A DNA stretch of 11,333 nucleotides from an uncultured Flavobacteriales bacterium (GCA_903899795.1 CAIUKX010000011.1:1-11333), one strand, 5' to 3'. Counted from the stretch's first letter, positions 1 through 8,208 are shown. A program made the numbers and translations. The notes: generated by a model from the sequence alone, not told the origin.

Positions 1-195
1 AATTTGCATCATCTTTTATTTATCTGAACGATACGTTTTAAGCAAAAAAACCAAGCCTTGAAATAAAAAAGATCGATATTATTTCAGGTTTTACAACCAA
101 TTCAATTAAGTTTATATGTATATTTAACAATAGTGGGATATGATGTTTCGTTACTAATATCTGTACTATTTTCAATAACAATACACTACGAATTC

Positions 196-1098
196 ATGAG
201 AACAGCTGTAATCGATTTAGGAACCAACACATTCAATATTTTGATAGCGGATGTGCTTGATTCTAAATTTACAGTAATTCATTCTGAAAAAGAGGGTGTT
301 TCTCTCGGAATGGGGGGAATCAATAGCAATATTATTTCACCGGATGCTTTTGAACGAGGAATCATAACACTTCGACACTTCAACTTTATTTGTATTCACT
401 ACCGTGTAGATGTCATCAATGCTTTTGGAACATCAGCTTTCCGTGGTGCTTCAAATGCTCCAGCGTTCATTCAGCAAATTGAAGATGAATTAGGAATCAA
501 AGTTCAAATTATTTCAGGGGAAAAAGAAGCAGATTTGATTTACAAAGGCGTCCTTTGGTCCTATAACTTCCACAAACCTGGAGTGATCATGGACATTGGC
601 GGAGGAAGCACCGAGTTTATTTTTGCCAACAAAGATGGAATTACGGATTTAATCAGTCTCAATATTGGTGTATCCCGGATTATTCAGGAGTTTCATTTCC
701 AAGACCCATTAACAGAAGAGGACATCACAACAATTTATAACTGGTTAGATGAAAAAGCTGGCGGATTTTTTGACGGGAAGCAAGAAGATTTACTCATTGG
801 AGCATCTGGAAGTTTTGAAACATTCTATGAATTGATCTATAAAAAGGAATTCCCGGAAAATAAACTTCAATGCATCGAAGTACCAATGAATAAATTCATC
901 GAAATTATCGATTGGGTGATTTATTCCACACAGGCTGAAAAAGATCGCAATGAATTCATCATACCTATTCGTAAAAAAATGGCTCCGATTGCCGCTGTAA
1001 AAACCAAATGGGTTATTGAAAAACTGGGAATCAAACGCACCATTATTTCCAGATGTTCACTAAAGGAAGGAGCACTGAGAGAATGTGATCCGGTTTGA
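196..1098 (+). CDS. Ppx/GppA family phosphatase (exopolyphosphatase-like), single-domain form
   Basis: This is a 300-residue member of the ASKHA-fold Ppx/GppA family, which hydrolyses terminal phosphates of polyphosphate or pppGpp in the cytoplasm. Visible motifs are the N-terminal phosphate loop DLGTNTFNIL (residues 7-16), AFGTSAFRGASN (76-87), ISGEKEA (106-112, with the glutamate position used in catalysis in this family) and the second phosphate loop DIGGGSTEF (133-141). It is about 300 residues long, so it lacks the C-terminal HD-like domain of the long E. coli Ppx/GppA enzymes. I chose the ATG at 196 because the family motif begins six codons later. An in-frame GTG at 133 would add 21 hydrophobic, non-conserved residues. 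The gene converges on menD with a 54 bp gap. Whether the substrate is polyphosphate or pppGpp cannot be told from sequence. Confidence 0.93.
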   Translation: MRTAVIDLGTNTFNILIADVLDSKFTVIHSEKEGVSLGMGGINSNIISPDAFERGIITLRHFNFICIHYRVDVINAFGTSAFRGASNAPAFIQQIEDELGIKVQIISGEKEADLIYKGVLWSYNFHKPGVIMDIGGGSTEFIFANKDGITDLISLNIGVSRIIQEFHFQDPLTEEDITTIYNWLDEKAGGFFDGKQEDLLIGASGSFETFYELIYKKEFPENKLQCIEVPMNKFIEIIDWVIYSTQAEKDRNEFIIPIRKKMAPIAAVKTKWVIEKLGIKRTIISRCSLKEGALRECDPV

Positions 1099-1152
1099 TG
1101 TTGAATATTGGATTAAATAAAAATTAAACACTAAAAATTCAAAATTACAATC

Positions 1153-2871
1153 CTATTTCATTTTCTCAAAAAACTCCTCCAAAGCTTCATGATTTGTTGA
1201 TCCCGGAGTAAAAATCTCTATCAACTTTGGTCGCCCAACAGACGGATTATCAAAAAATGAATCCATTTGATGTTCAATTTCTTCAATCGATTTTGCCTGA
1301 CAATAATCCACGTTAAAAGCTTTGCAAATATATTCGGCCGAAAAGGAATGTTGCGCAACAAAATAATTTTCTAACTGATGGGTTGAGTTTGGTCCAGGAA
1401 TAATTTTAAAGATCCCTCCTCCCCCATTGTTAATGAGAACAATACGCAGATTAGGAGTCAGGAAATTATTCCAAAGTGCATTACTGTCGTAGAAAAAAGA
1501 AATATCACCAGTAATGAGCGTGTTCCATGCAGGCATATCAACACTTGCTGCACCGCATGCCGTACTTGTACTTCCATCGATTCCACTTGTCCCGCGATTG
1601 CTCCAGTAGTGCATCCCTTGAATTGGATCGAACAACTGACAATACCTCACCACCGAACTATTCGCCATGTGAAGTTGAGATTTTGGAGGTAAATAACTCA
1701 ATAACGAATGAAAAACTTTAATATCAGAATAGTCGATTTGTTCAAAAAAAGCAGCCAATTTCTGTTGAACCTGAAGATCTTTGTGCTTCCATTTTAAACC
1801 GAAATCCGAACCATTTTTTGAAAATTCTGATCCATTAACAATCGTAACAAAATCCTCTGGTGCGCATTCAAAAGTATGTGAAAGTGACTGATAAGTATCC
1901 ATGTATGGAAAATCGAATCCAACTTTCCACATGTGTTTTGCTTTGTATTTTCTCAAATAAGCTTTGATTCGTTTAGATACAACTGCTCCACCCAAGGTAA
2001 TCAATAAATCGGGAGCGTATGCTTCCATCTCACTTTCGGAAACAGCATTCAACGTTCGATCAATACAATGAATGAGTAAGTTATCTAACAAATTAGATGT
2101 GTTTTCTACCAAAATGGCTACTGAAGAATCTTTAGCCAAAGCGATGATTTGTCTCTGCAATTCTGTATCAATAGGTAATTGTCCGCAAACAACCATTTTT
2201 TTCGGTGATGAATTCCAAATTTCTTTCAATTCAGCTGTTTGCGTTTCACTTAACTGAAAAGTCGGACGAACTGTTTGAATTACTTTTCCAACCTGAGGTT
2301 GAATTTCCATTTTCCCGTAAAGAGGTTCACGGAACGACATATTCAAATGAATCGGACCTTTCCAATTTCCATTTGCAAAATTAAAAGCAGTCGCAATTTC
2401 ACGTTCAATAAACCAAGCATCATCCGCATGTACCGTATCTTCCATGAGCGTACAGGAATAGCGAATGTGATTTTTATAAACTTCATGCTGAACGATGGTT
2501 TGTCCATCACCCTGATCCACCCATTCTGTCGGTCGATCAGCCGTAATGACCACCAAAGGAATACATTGATAATACGCCTCTGCAACTGCAGGATAATAGT
2601 TCAGTGCAGCTGAACCAGAAGTACAAATAATTCCAACCGGTTCATTGAGCTGTTGCGCCATTCCCATGGCATAGAAAGCTGCACTTCTTTCGTCGTGAAT
2701 CACCCGGCAATCGACGTCCGGATGTTCATCAAAAGCAACAATAAAGGGTGCATTTCGTGAACCTGGTGAAAAAACGATGTGCTTTAAACCATTAGCGATA
2801 CATTGTTCAACAAGAATTTGAACTCCTTTTTTATTGCTTGAAATCATGGGATAAAAATAGCGATTATTCAT
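1153..2871 (-). CDS. menD: 2-succinyl-5-enolpyruvyl-6-hydroxy-3-cyclohexene-1-carboxylate synthase (MenD)
   Basis: MenD is a thiamine-diphosphate enzyme that joins isochorismate and 2-oxoglutarate to make SEPHCHC, the first committed step of menaquinone synthesis. The 572-residue length matches the family. In order, the protein shows SPGSRNAPF (35-43), the N-terminal ThDP-activating glutamate in HDERSAAF (E61), TSGSAALN (84-91), ADRP (111-114), and the C-terminal ThDP/metal-binding stretch from GDISFFYDSN (about 455) to NNGGGGIF (ending 488). The stop is TAG. The start is uncertain: the ATG at 2871 gives MNNRYFYP, while an in-frame ATG eight codons later (2847) gives MISSNKKGVQ. Both place SPGSR at a normal distance from the N-terminus. 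No other men gene is in the window. The gene is read away from the divergently placed carbonic anhydrase. Confidence 0.97.
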   Translation of the reverse strand: MNNRYFYPMISSNKKGVQILVEQCIANGLKHIVFSPGSRNAPFIVAFDEHPDVDCRVIHDERSAAFYAMGMAQQLNEPVGIICTSGSAALNYYPAVAEAYYQCIPLVVITADRPTEWVDQGDGQTIVQHEVYKNHIRYSCTLMEDTVHADDAWFIEREIATAFNFANGNWKGPIHLNMSFREPLYGKMEIQPQVGKVIQTVRPTFQLSETQTAELKEIWNSSPKKMVVCGQLPIDTELQRQIIALAKDSSVAILVENTSNLLDNLLIHCIDRTLNAVSESEMEAYAPDLLITLGGAVVSKRIKAYLRKYKAKHMWKVGFDFPYMDTYQSLSHTFECAPEDFVTIVNGSEFSKNGSDFGLKWKHKDLQVQQKLAAFFEQIDYSDIKVFHSLLSYLPPKSQLHMANSSVVRYCQLFDPIQGMHYWSNRGTSGIDGSTSTACGAASVDMPAWNTLITGDISFFYDSNALWNNFLTPNLRIVLINNGGGGIFKIIPGPNSTHQLENYFVAQHSFSAEYICKAFNVDYCQAKSIEEIEHQMDSFFDNPSVGRPKLIEIFTPGSTNHEALEEFFEKMK

Positions 2872-3009
2872 AGAAAATAAGACTGAATTATCACAAATAA
2901 TCCGTCTTCAAAAATTCCTAAACAAAATAAATGTAAGTACCAATTATGAATCGAACTCAGGTTAAAAGATAAATAGTAATTTTACATTTTGAATTCTAAA
3001 CTCCAATTT

Positions 3010-3033
3010 CTCACTTAAAATCTTGTAAGTGAG
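3010..3033. repeat. Perfect inverted repeat in the divergent menD/carbonic anhydrase spacer (possible operator or hairpin)
   Basis: CTCACTTA at 3010-3017 is the exact reverse complement of TAAGTGAG at 3026-3033, with an 8-nt spacer. It lies about 110 bp before the carbonic anhydrase ATG and about 140 bp before the menD start. No gene ends nearby and no T-run follows, so a terminator role is unlikely. It could be a dimeric regulator's operator or a 5' UTR hairpin of the carbonic anhydrase transcript. The rest of the 272 bp spacer (2872-3143) is AT-rich. It has several partial TAnnTTTG-like boxes (for example near 2987 and 3072), none with a well-spaced -33 element. Confidence 0.45.
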
Positions 3034-3143
3034 CATTGCGGAGCTGTTAATTTAGAAAGAAACTAAAAGTAGAATTTGAAAAACATTCAAAGGAACATAA
3101 AATAAGCTATTATCAACAAACGAAAGTCAAGGTAAAATATACA

Positions 3144-3767
3144 ATGGAAACAACGAATAAAAATCTACGAAATGCAATTACGCCACAAAATGCATTAGAA
3201 TTACTAAAAGAGGGAAATCATCGGTTTGTAAATAACCTGAAAGTAAACCGGAACCTGTTACAACAGGCAAATGATACTTCAGAAGGACAACATCCTTTTG
3301 CCGTAATATTGAGTTGTATTGACTCCAGAACTTCAGCGGAATTAATCTTTGACCAAGGACTTGGAGACATTCTAAGTATTCGGATTGCAGGAAATATTTT
3401 AAACGAAGATATTTTAGGCAGTATGGAATTTGGTTGCAAAGTAGCTCAGTCAAAAATAATAGTCGTTTTAGGACACACAAATTGCGGGGCTGTACAAGGT
3501 GCTTGCGATCACATTGAAATGGGGAATCTAACATCTTTGCTGACTAAAATAAGACCTGCAGTTGATGCTGAGCAAACCGTAACTGTCAATCGAACTTCAA
3601 GCAATGTAGAATTTGTAGAAAAAGTAGCCATTATCAATGTAAAACGAACTGTGAAAGCTATAACACAGCGAAGTCCGATTTTAAAGGAAATGATTGAAAA
3701 TGGTCAAATTGATATTGTTGCCGGATCTCACAACATCACAACTGGTGAGGTAACCTTTTTTCAATGA
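3144..3767 (+). CDS. Beta-class carbonic anhydrase
   Basis: The 207-residue protein interconverts CO2 and bicarbonate using zinc, in the cytoplasm (no signal peptide or membrane segment is visible). The zinc and active-site residues are all present: C58, D60 and R62 in SCIDSRTSAE, and H111 and C114 in GHTNCGAVQGA. IRIAGN (79-84) and the C-terminal ITTGEV turn (198-203) also fit the family. The position near the C-terminus that often holds Tyr (GxxYDxxTG in many homologues) reads GSHNITTG here, a modest variation. The ATG at 3144 follows AT-rich sequence without a Shine-Dalgarno motif, as is usual in Bacteroidota. Some relatives sit beside SulP anion transporters, but no transporter is in this window. 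It heads the long + strand run, 28 bp before the VOC gene. Confidence 0.95.
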   Translation: METTNKNLRNAITPQNALELLKEGNHRFVNNLKVNRNLLQQANDTSEGQHPFAVILSCIDSRTSAELIFDQGLGDILSIRIAGNILNEDILGSMEFGCKVAQSKIIVVLGHTNCGAVQGACDHIEMGNLTSLLTKIRPAVDAEQTVTVNRTSSNVEFVEKVAIINVKRTVKAITQRSPILKEMIENGQIDIVAGSHNITTGEVTFFQ

Positions 3768-3795
3768 TATTATTCAAAATAAGCTTGCTCGCAAA

Positions 3796-4209
3796 ATGAA
3801 AAAAGTAACTGGGATAGGCGGAATCTTTTTCAAATGCAAGGAGCCCGACAAGATGAAAGATTGGTACAAAACACATTTGGGGTTTGACACTGATCAGTAT
3901 GGAACAAATTTTGAATGGCGGCAAGAGGCGGATGAAACCCAAAAAGGGTTTACCCAATGGAGTCCATTTCCAGAGACTACAACATACTTTCAACCTTCTG
4001 AAAAAGATTTCATGATCAACTATCGTGTTGAAAATCTGGAAGAACTTGTTGAACAACTCAAAAAAGAAGGGGTCACAATTACCGATACCATCGAAACATT
4101 TGAATACGGTAAATTTGTTCACATCATTGACATGGAAGGAAATAAAGTTGAATTATGGGAACCCAACGATCTTGAGTACGACAAAATCGTTGAAGGACGG
4201 ACAAAATAA
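3796..4209 (+). CDS. VOC family protein (glyoxalase/bleomycin-resistance/dioxygenase fold)
   Basis: This is a 137-residue single vicinal-oxygen-chelate protein. The N-terminal half has the beta-alpha-beta start KVTGIGGIFFKCKEPDKMKDWYKTHLGF (residues 3-30), where the WYKTHLGF segment is the usual signature. The C-terminal half contains LEELVEQLKKEGV (81-93) and ends with FVHIIDMEGNKVELWEP (107-123), the typical last strand that carries a metal-binding glutamate (E119 or E122). One copy of this size would form a dimer with two metal sites. Family members act on very different substrates, such as methylglyoxal adducts, antibiotics and aromatics, and the substrate cannot be inferred here. The gene is 28 bp after the carbonic anhydrase and 38 bp before the DUF1572 gene, so it may be co-transcribed with both. 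Confidence 0.88.
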   Translation: MKKVTGIGGIFFKCKEPDKMKDWYKTHLGFDTDQYGTNFEWRQEADETQKGFTQWSPFPETTTYFQPSEKDFMINYRVENLEELVEQLKKEGVTITDTIETFEYGKFVHIIDMEGNKVELWEPNDLEYDKIVEGRTK

Positions 4210-4247
4210 AAGAAAGTATCTAGAGAAGTGACTAAACCATTTGTAAA

Positions 4248-4823
4248 ATGAAAAACGACTACATTGAAAGTGTAAAAAATCAGTTTGAGTACTACAAACA
4301 ATTGGGTGAAAAAACTTTTGCTCAATTATCTGATGAACAATTTTTCTGGGCGTATAATGAAGAGAGTAATTCTATAGCAACAATCGTTAAACACCTATGG
4401 GGAAACATGCTTTCAAGATGGACTGATTTTTTTACTTCTGATGGAGAAAAGGAATGGCGAAAAAGAGATGAAGAATTTGAAAACGACATCAAAACCAAAG
4501 AAGAACTCATTGAAAAATGGAATGCAGGTTGGACTTGTCTTTTTAATGTCATCGACAACTTGACAACTGAAGATCTTGAAAAAATAATTTATATCCGAAA
4601 TCAAGGACATACCGTTACTGAAGCTCTAAACAGACAATTGGCACATTATCCTTACCACATCGGACAAATTGTTTTTATTGGAAAAATGATTTGTAACAGC
4701 CAATGGAATTCTCTTTCTATACCTAAAGGAAATTCAAAAAACTACAACAAAGAAAAATTTGATCAACCTAAAAGTAAAGTTCATTTCACGGAAGAATATC
4801 TTAAGAAAAAGCAATCCAAATGA
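4248..4823 (+). CDS. DUF1572 family protein (DinB/YfiT-like four-helix metalloprotein)
   Basis: The 191-residue, mostly helical protein fits DUF1572, a branch of the DinB/YfiT fold. The three histidines expected to bind a divalent metal are visible: H49 in IVKHLWGNM, and H133 and H137 in AHYPYHIGQIVFIGK. The middle section has the WTDFFTSDGEKEWRKRDEEF stretch (58-77) characteristic of the group. DinB-fold proteins include thiol-transferases (bacillithiol or mycothiol dependent) and many with unknown activity. Nothing in the sequence decides which applies here. Its TGA stop overlaps the ATG of the following M24 peptidase gene (ATGA at 4820-4823), so the two would be translationally coupled, which makes the early stop in that downstream gene more notable. 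Confidence 0.88.
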   Translation: MKNDYIESVKNQFEYYKQLGEKTFAQLSDEQFFWAYNEESNSIATIVKHLWGNMLSRWTDFFTSDGEKEWRKRDEEFENDIKTKEELIEKWNAGWTCLFNVIDNLTTEDLEKIIYIRNQGHTVTEALNRQLAHYPYHIGQIVFIGKMICNSQWNSLSIPKGNSKNYNKEKFDQPKSKVHFTEEYLKKKQSK

Positions 4824-5494
4824 CAGAGACAAAATCAAAATTGATCGAAGCGGAAAATATTGCACAACAATAATTCAATGTAATTGAAGAGCGACAACTT
4901 ATTCAAGCAGGAAAATCAGAAAATGAATTAAACGATGAAATCTTTAAACTGGCAGATGAACTTTATGGAATAAAAAAATATTGGCACAAACGGATCGTCA
5001 GAAGCGGCATCAATACACTTGTTCCATACGACGATAATCCTCCCAATTTAATAATCCAAGAAGACGATATTCTGTTTCTTGATTTTGGCCCCATATTGGA
5101 AGAATGGGAAGCCGATTTTGGTAGAACCTATGTACTGGGAAATGATCCCTTGAAGCATAAATTAAAAAATGATATTGAACAAGCCTGGCACGAAGCCAAA
5201 AATTGGTACAATCAACAGACAAAACTTACAGGAGCTGAATTTTGGCATTATATTATTGAATTAGCCAAACAATACGGTTGGGAATATGGCGGGCAGTTAG
5301 GCGGACACTTGATCGGACATTTTCCGCATGAACGACTGGAACCAAAAAACTACGGACTATATGTTCACCCCGAAAATCCGAACGATATGTTTTTACCGGA
5401 TGTTGATGGAAATAAAAGAGAATGGATTCTTGAGATTCATTTTATTGATCGTGAAAAACAAATCGAAGGCTTTTTTGAACAACTGTTAACTTAG
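4820..5494 (+). pseudogene. M24-type metallopeptidase (Xaa-Pro aminopeptidase/creatinase fold) interrupted by an in-frame TAA
   Basis: Starting at the ATG that overlaps the DUF1572 stop, the frame reads 17 codons and meets TAA at 4871-4873. The same frame then continues open to the TAG at 5492-5494, 224 codons in all counting the stop codon. Translation on both sides of the stop looks like one protein: SKLIEAENIAQQ, stop, FNVIEERQLIQAGKSENELN, then KYWHKRIVRSGINTL (codons 53-67). M24 pita-bread metal-ligand candidates follow: DFGP (D88), ADFGRT (D99), GGHLIGHFPHER (H163 region) and ILEIHF (E205). No ATG, GTG or TTG occurs between the stop and codon 93 (TTG at 5096), and a start there would lose D88. 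The parsimonious view is a single-base nonsense change (for example TTA to TAA) in a recently intact gene. Readthrough or a sequencing error are alternatives. Confidence 0.75.
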
Positions 5495-5500
5495 AAACGA

Positions 5501-5512
5501 TCTAAATTTAGA
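5501..5512. repeat. 12-bp perfect palindrome upstream of the S41 protease gene
   Basis: TCTAAATTTAGA is its own reverse complement. It sits 6 bp after the stop of the M24 gene and 33 bp before the S41 ATG. A second nested repeat is present: TTAGA at 5491-5495 pairs with TCTAA at 5501-5505. It could be a regulator site for the protease-flavoprotein pair. At 12 bp in AT-rich DNA it could also be chance. Confidence 0.25.
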
Positions 5513-5545
5513 ACCCAATACGTTAGCGATAAACTTTTACACAAG

Positions 5546-6802
5546 ATGAAGCAAAAACAAGTTTTATATAGCTCACTCATTTTTATTCTGATACTCCTAA
5601 CATTAACCTCATTAAAAAAGGAAAACCAATTTCATGACGATTTTCTTGAATTTTGGACCGATGTAAAAGACAATTATGCTTACTTTGACAAAAAGTATAC
5701 TGACTGGGACAAAGTAAAAATACTTTACCTCCCACAAGCTGAAAAAGCAAAAAACACAAATGAATTAATCACTGTGTTTGAAAATGCACTCGAAGAATTA
5801 TACGACAATCATTTTTCACTCAACACCAACTTGGAATCATCTACAAGGCTTGTCCCTACAGGGCTTGATATATGGGCTGAATGGATCAACAATAAAGTAA
5901 TCATAACTGAGGTCCGAAAAGGTTTTTCCGCTGAAAAAGCTGGTGTAAAAAACGGTATGGAAATTCTCTCGATTAATGGAATCCCTATTGAACAAGCTGT
6001 CCATCAACGGATCGGAAAATGCATTTCTACAATCGACACTGAAGTCAAAAATTATGCATTAAGACAATTGTTAGCTGGTACCTATTTAACTCAAAGAACG
6101 CTAGTTGTCAAACAAAATGACAAAACGATTACCCTGAACCTAGATGCTGCAATTGGAAACCTTACTGACACTCACAAATACAATTCATTACTCGAATTCA
6201 AAAAGCTACATGACAATATGGGCTACATCAAATTCAATAATTCTTTGGGAGAAACGGATGTGGTACAACTTTTCGACAATGCACTTGATCAACTCAAAAA
6301 TACAAACGGACTGATCATTGATTTAAGAGAAACTCCAAGCGGTGGAAACTCAATTTTAGCAAGAGGAATCATGAGTCGATTTATTAAAACCGAAATGCCT
6401 TATCAAAAGCATGTATTACCCAACGAAGAAAAAGAATTCAACATCAAAAGAAGCTGGTTTGAAATCGTATCTCCACGCGGACCTTTTACTTACGAAAAAT
6501 CAATTATTATATTGGTTAACCACTGGACAGGTAGCATGGGAGAAGGAATTACAATCGGATTCGATGCTTTGGGAAGAGCAAAAATTGTAGGAACTCAAAT
6601 GGCTGGATTGAAAGGTGCCATTAGCGGATTTCAAACGTCAAGAACAAAAATTCCGTACGCTTTTCCTACAGAACAACTCTTTCACGTTAACGGTACACCG
6701 AGAGAAGATTTTCATCCAACTTTTCAAATTGATTTGACCAATACAAAATATAAGGAAATCGAAGATCCTATTCTTACTGAAGGTATTCACTATTTAAAAT
6801 GA
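5546..6802 (+). CDS. S41 family peptidase with PDZ domain, membrane-anchored or exported
   Basis: The 418-residue protein starts with a basic tip and a hydrophobic segment (about residues 7-23) with no lipobox cysteine and no obvious cleavage site. It is probably anchored in the inner membrane facing the periplasm. An N-terminal helical region follows and includes YDNHFSL (H90), which resembles the catalytic-histidine region of tricorn/IRBP-type S41 enzymes. The PDZ domain (about 105-150) contains VRKGFSAEKAGVKNGMEILSINGIPI. The core protease domain has GYIKFNNS (226-233), LIIDLRETPSGGNS (256-269) and the nucleophile turn HWTGSMGEG (S330, E333), then GTQMAGLKG (349-357). It probably cleaves C-termini or short peptides, but the target is unknown. 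Its TGA overlaps the next gene's ATG by 4 nt, indicating translational coupling to the flavoprotein. Confidence 0.88.
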   Translation: MKQKQVLYSSLIFILILLTLTSLKKENQFHDDFLEFWTDVKDNYAYFDKKYTDWDKVKILYLPQAEKAKNTNELITVFENALEELYDNHFSLNTNLESSTRLVPTGLDIWAEWINNKVIITEVRKGFSAEKAGVKNGMEILSINGIPIEQAVHQRIGKCISTIDTEVKNYALRQLLAGTYLTQRTLVVKQNDKTITLNLDAAIGNLTDTHKYNSLLEFKKLHDNMGYIKFNNSLGETDVVQLFDNALDQLKNTNGLIIDLRETPSGGNSILARGIMSRFIKTEMPYQKHVLPNEEKEFNIKRSWFEIVSPRGPFTYEKSIIILVNHWTGSMGEGITIGFDALGRAKIVGTQMAGLKGAISGFQTSRTKIPYAFPTEQLFHVNGTPREDFHPTFQIDLTNTKYKEIEDPILTEGIHYLK

Positions 6803-8208
6803 AATCGATAGCAATCATAGGAGCCGGTTTTTCGGGTACACTCACAGCCATTCACTTAATCCGGAATCTTGTTGAACCGATTGAAATTATCATCATCAAT
6901 GAACAAGAAACGTTTAACAAAGGAATTGCCTATAATCCTTATTCAAAACAACATCTGCTCAATGTTGCTGCTTCAAAAATGAGTGCATTTTCAGACCAAC
7001 CTGATCATTTTTTTCAATGGGTTTGCAATCAATCTGAATATACTAACAAAGATAAAAACAGCCTGGAAAATTCTTTTCTGCCCCGACAATTGTACGGACA
7101 ATATCTCGTCGACATTTGGTCTGAAACAATTCAATCTGAACAGGCTAAAAAGGCAAACATCATAGTCATCAACTCATCTGTCATTGATCTCGATGTAGAT
7201 GATCATAACGCTTCCCTGACATTAAGTAATCAGGAAAAAATACATGTCGACATCTGCATTATGGCGAATGGAAATCAAGTTCCAAGAAATCCAACAATCC
7301 GGAATACGAACTTTTTTAAGAGCACAAACTATTTTCAAAATCCATGGACTATTAATTCTGTAACGAATATGGGTTCCAGCCTTCCGATACTCATTATTGG
7401 AAACGGTCTAACAATGGTAGATACAGTTCTGGGATTACTTGAACATAATTTTGAAAATGAAATTTTTTCTATTTCACCAAACGGTTTCAATTTACTTCCA
7501 AGTCCCGGTTACGTAGTCCAATACACCAAATTCACTGAAGAAATCTCAGATCAAACTACATTACTTCAAATTGTCCAACTTTTCAATAAACATCGAAAAA
7601 TACTAAAACGAAACGGTTCGACAGAAGAATCGCTTATTACTTCATTACGACCTTATTCACAAAAAATCTGGCAGCAGATGTCGTTTCAAGAAAAGAAATT
7701 GTTCATGAACCGTTTACGGCACATTTGGGGTGTTGCTCGGCATCGAATTCCACTCCAGGTTTACGATAAAATTCAAAAACTCTTAATCGATCGAAAACTG
7801 CATATTTACGCTGGAAAAATCGTCGATATTTCTGAAGACAATCAAAAAATATCTGTCGAGTTCTACAATAAAAAACAGCAAAAAAATGAGAAAATAATTG
7901 TTTCAAGAGTCATTAATTGCACAGGACCAGAAACGGATTTCATACAATCGGAAGATCATTTCTTGAAAAAATGCATGTTCAAAGGAATTGTTTCTCAAGA
8001 TAAATTAAAATTAGGAATCAATGCTGACACTAGTACTTTTCAGGTTCAAGACAGTAAAGGGAATTTACACACTAACCTTTTTACAATAGGACCCAATTTA
8101 AGAGGAATGCTCTGGGAAACAACAGCCGTCAATGAACTTAGACAACAAGCCGAAACAGTTGCAAAAAACATATTGTCTTGTCATTTGGTTACAAAAAGTT
8201 TTTCCTAA
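6799..8208 (+). CDS. FAD/NAD(P)-binding protein of the YdhS/COG4529 type
   Basis: The 469-residue cytoplasmic flavoprotein has two Rossmann-type nucleotide sites. The first, IAIIGAGFSGTLTAIHL (residues 4-20), binds FAD. The second, LIIGNGLTMVD (about 197-207), suits NAD(P). The segment KGIAYNPYSKQHLLNVAASKMSAFSDQPDHFFQW (41-74) is the hallmark of the NAD_binding_9 (PF13454) group that includes E. coli YdhS. A late motif, VINCTGPETDF (about 369-379), and the C-terminal LFTIGPNLRGMLWETTAVNELR (about 427-448) resemble the final FAD-contacting regions of related oxidoreductases. The family has no generally agreed substrate; some relatives are N-hydroxylases or monooxygenase-like. It overlaps the S41 protease gene by 4 nt and is followed 29 bp later by a GNAT gene, suggesting one transcript. 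Confidence 0.88.
   Translation: MKSIAIIGAGFSGTLTAIHLIRNLVEPIEIIIINEQETFNKGIAYNPYSKQHLLNVAASKMSAFSDQPDHFFQWVCNQSEYTNKDKNSLENSFLPRQLYGQYLVDIWSETIQSEQAKKANIIVINSSVIDLDVDDHNASLTLSNQEKIHVDICIMANGNQVPRNPTIRNTNFFKSTNYFQNPWTINSVTNMGSSLPILIIGNGLTMVDTVLGLLEHNFENEIFSISPNGFNLLPSPGYVVQYTKFTEEISDQTTLLQIVQLFNKHRKILKRNGSTEESLITSLRPYSQKIWQQMSFQEKKLFMNRLRHIWGVARHRIPLQVYDKIQKLLIDRKLHIYAGKIVDISEDNQKISVEFYNKKQQKNEKIIVSRVINCTGPETDFIQSEDHFLKKCMFKGIVSQDKLKLGINADTSTFQVQDSKGNLHTNLFTIGPNLRGMLWETTAVNELRQQAETVAKNILSCHLVTKSFS

Noticed and set aside
1..12. Possible minus-strand gene start (two consecutive CAT triplets at 7-12)
   Set aside because: Only four codons would be visible before the window edge, which is too little to support a call.
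133..195. GTG start giving a 21-residue hydrophobic extension of the Ppx/GppA protein
   Set aside because: The family's first motif begins right after the ATG at 196 and the extension is not typical of this cytoplasmic enzyme.
1099..1152. Bidirectional terminator between the Ppx/GppA gene and menD
   Set aside because: GGATT and AATCC can pair only across a loop of about 30 nt; there is no compact stem with a T-run.
2275..2613. Open frames on the opposite strand inside menD (for example 112 codons)
   Set aside because: They are antisense shadows of a strongly conserved gene and have no recognisable domain.
3178..3534. Minus-strand open frame inside the carbonic anhydrase gene
   Set aside because: The + strand protein has a complete active site; the antisense frame has no family features.
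5096..5494. A shorter M24 protein starting at TTG 5096
   Set aside because: It would lose the first metal-ligand Asp and most of the conserved N-terminal part, while the upstream frame is clearly the same protein.
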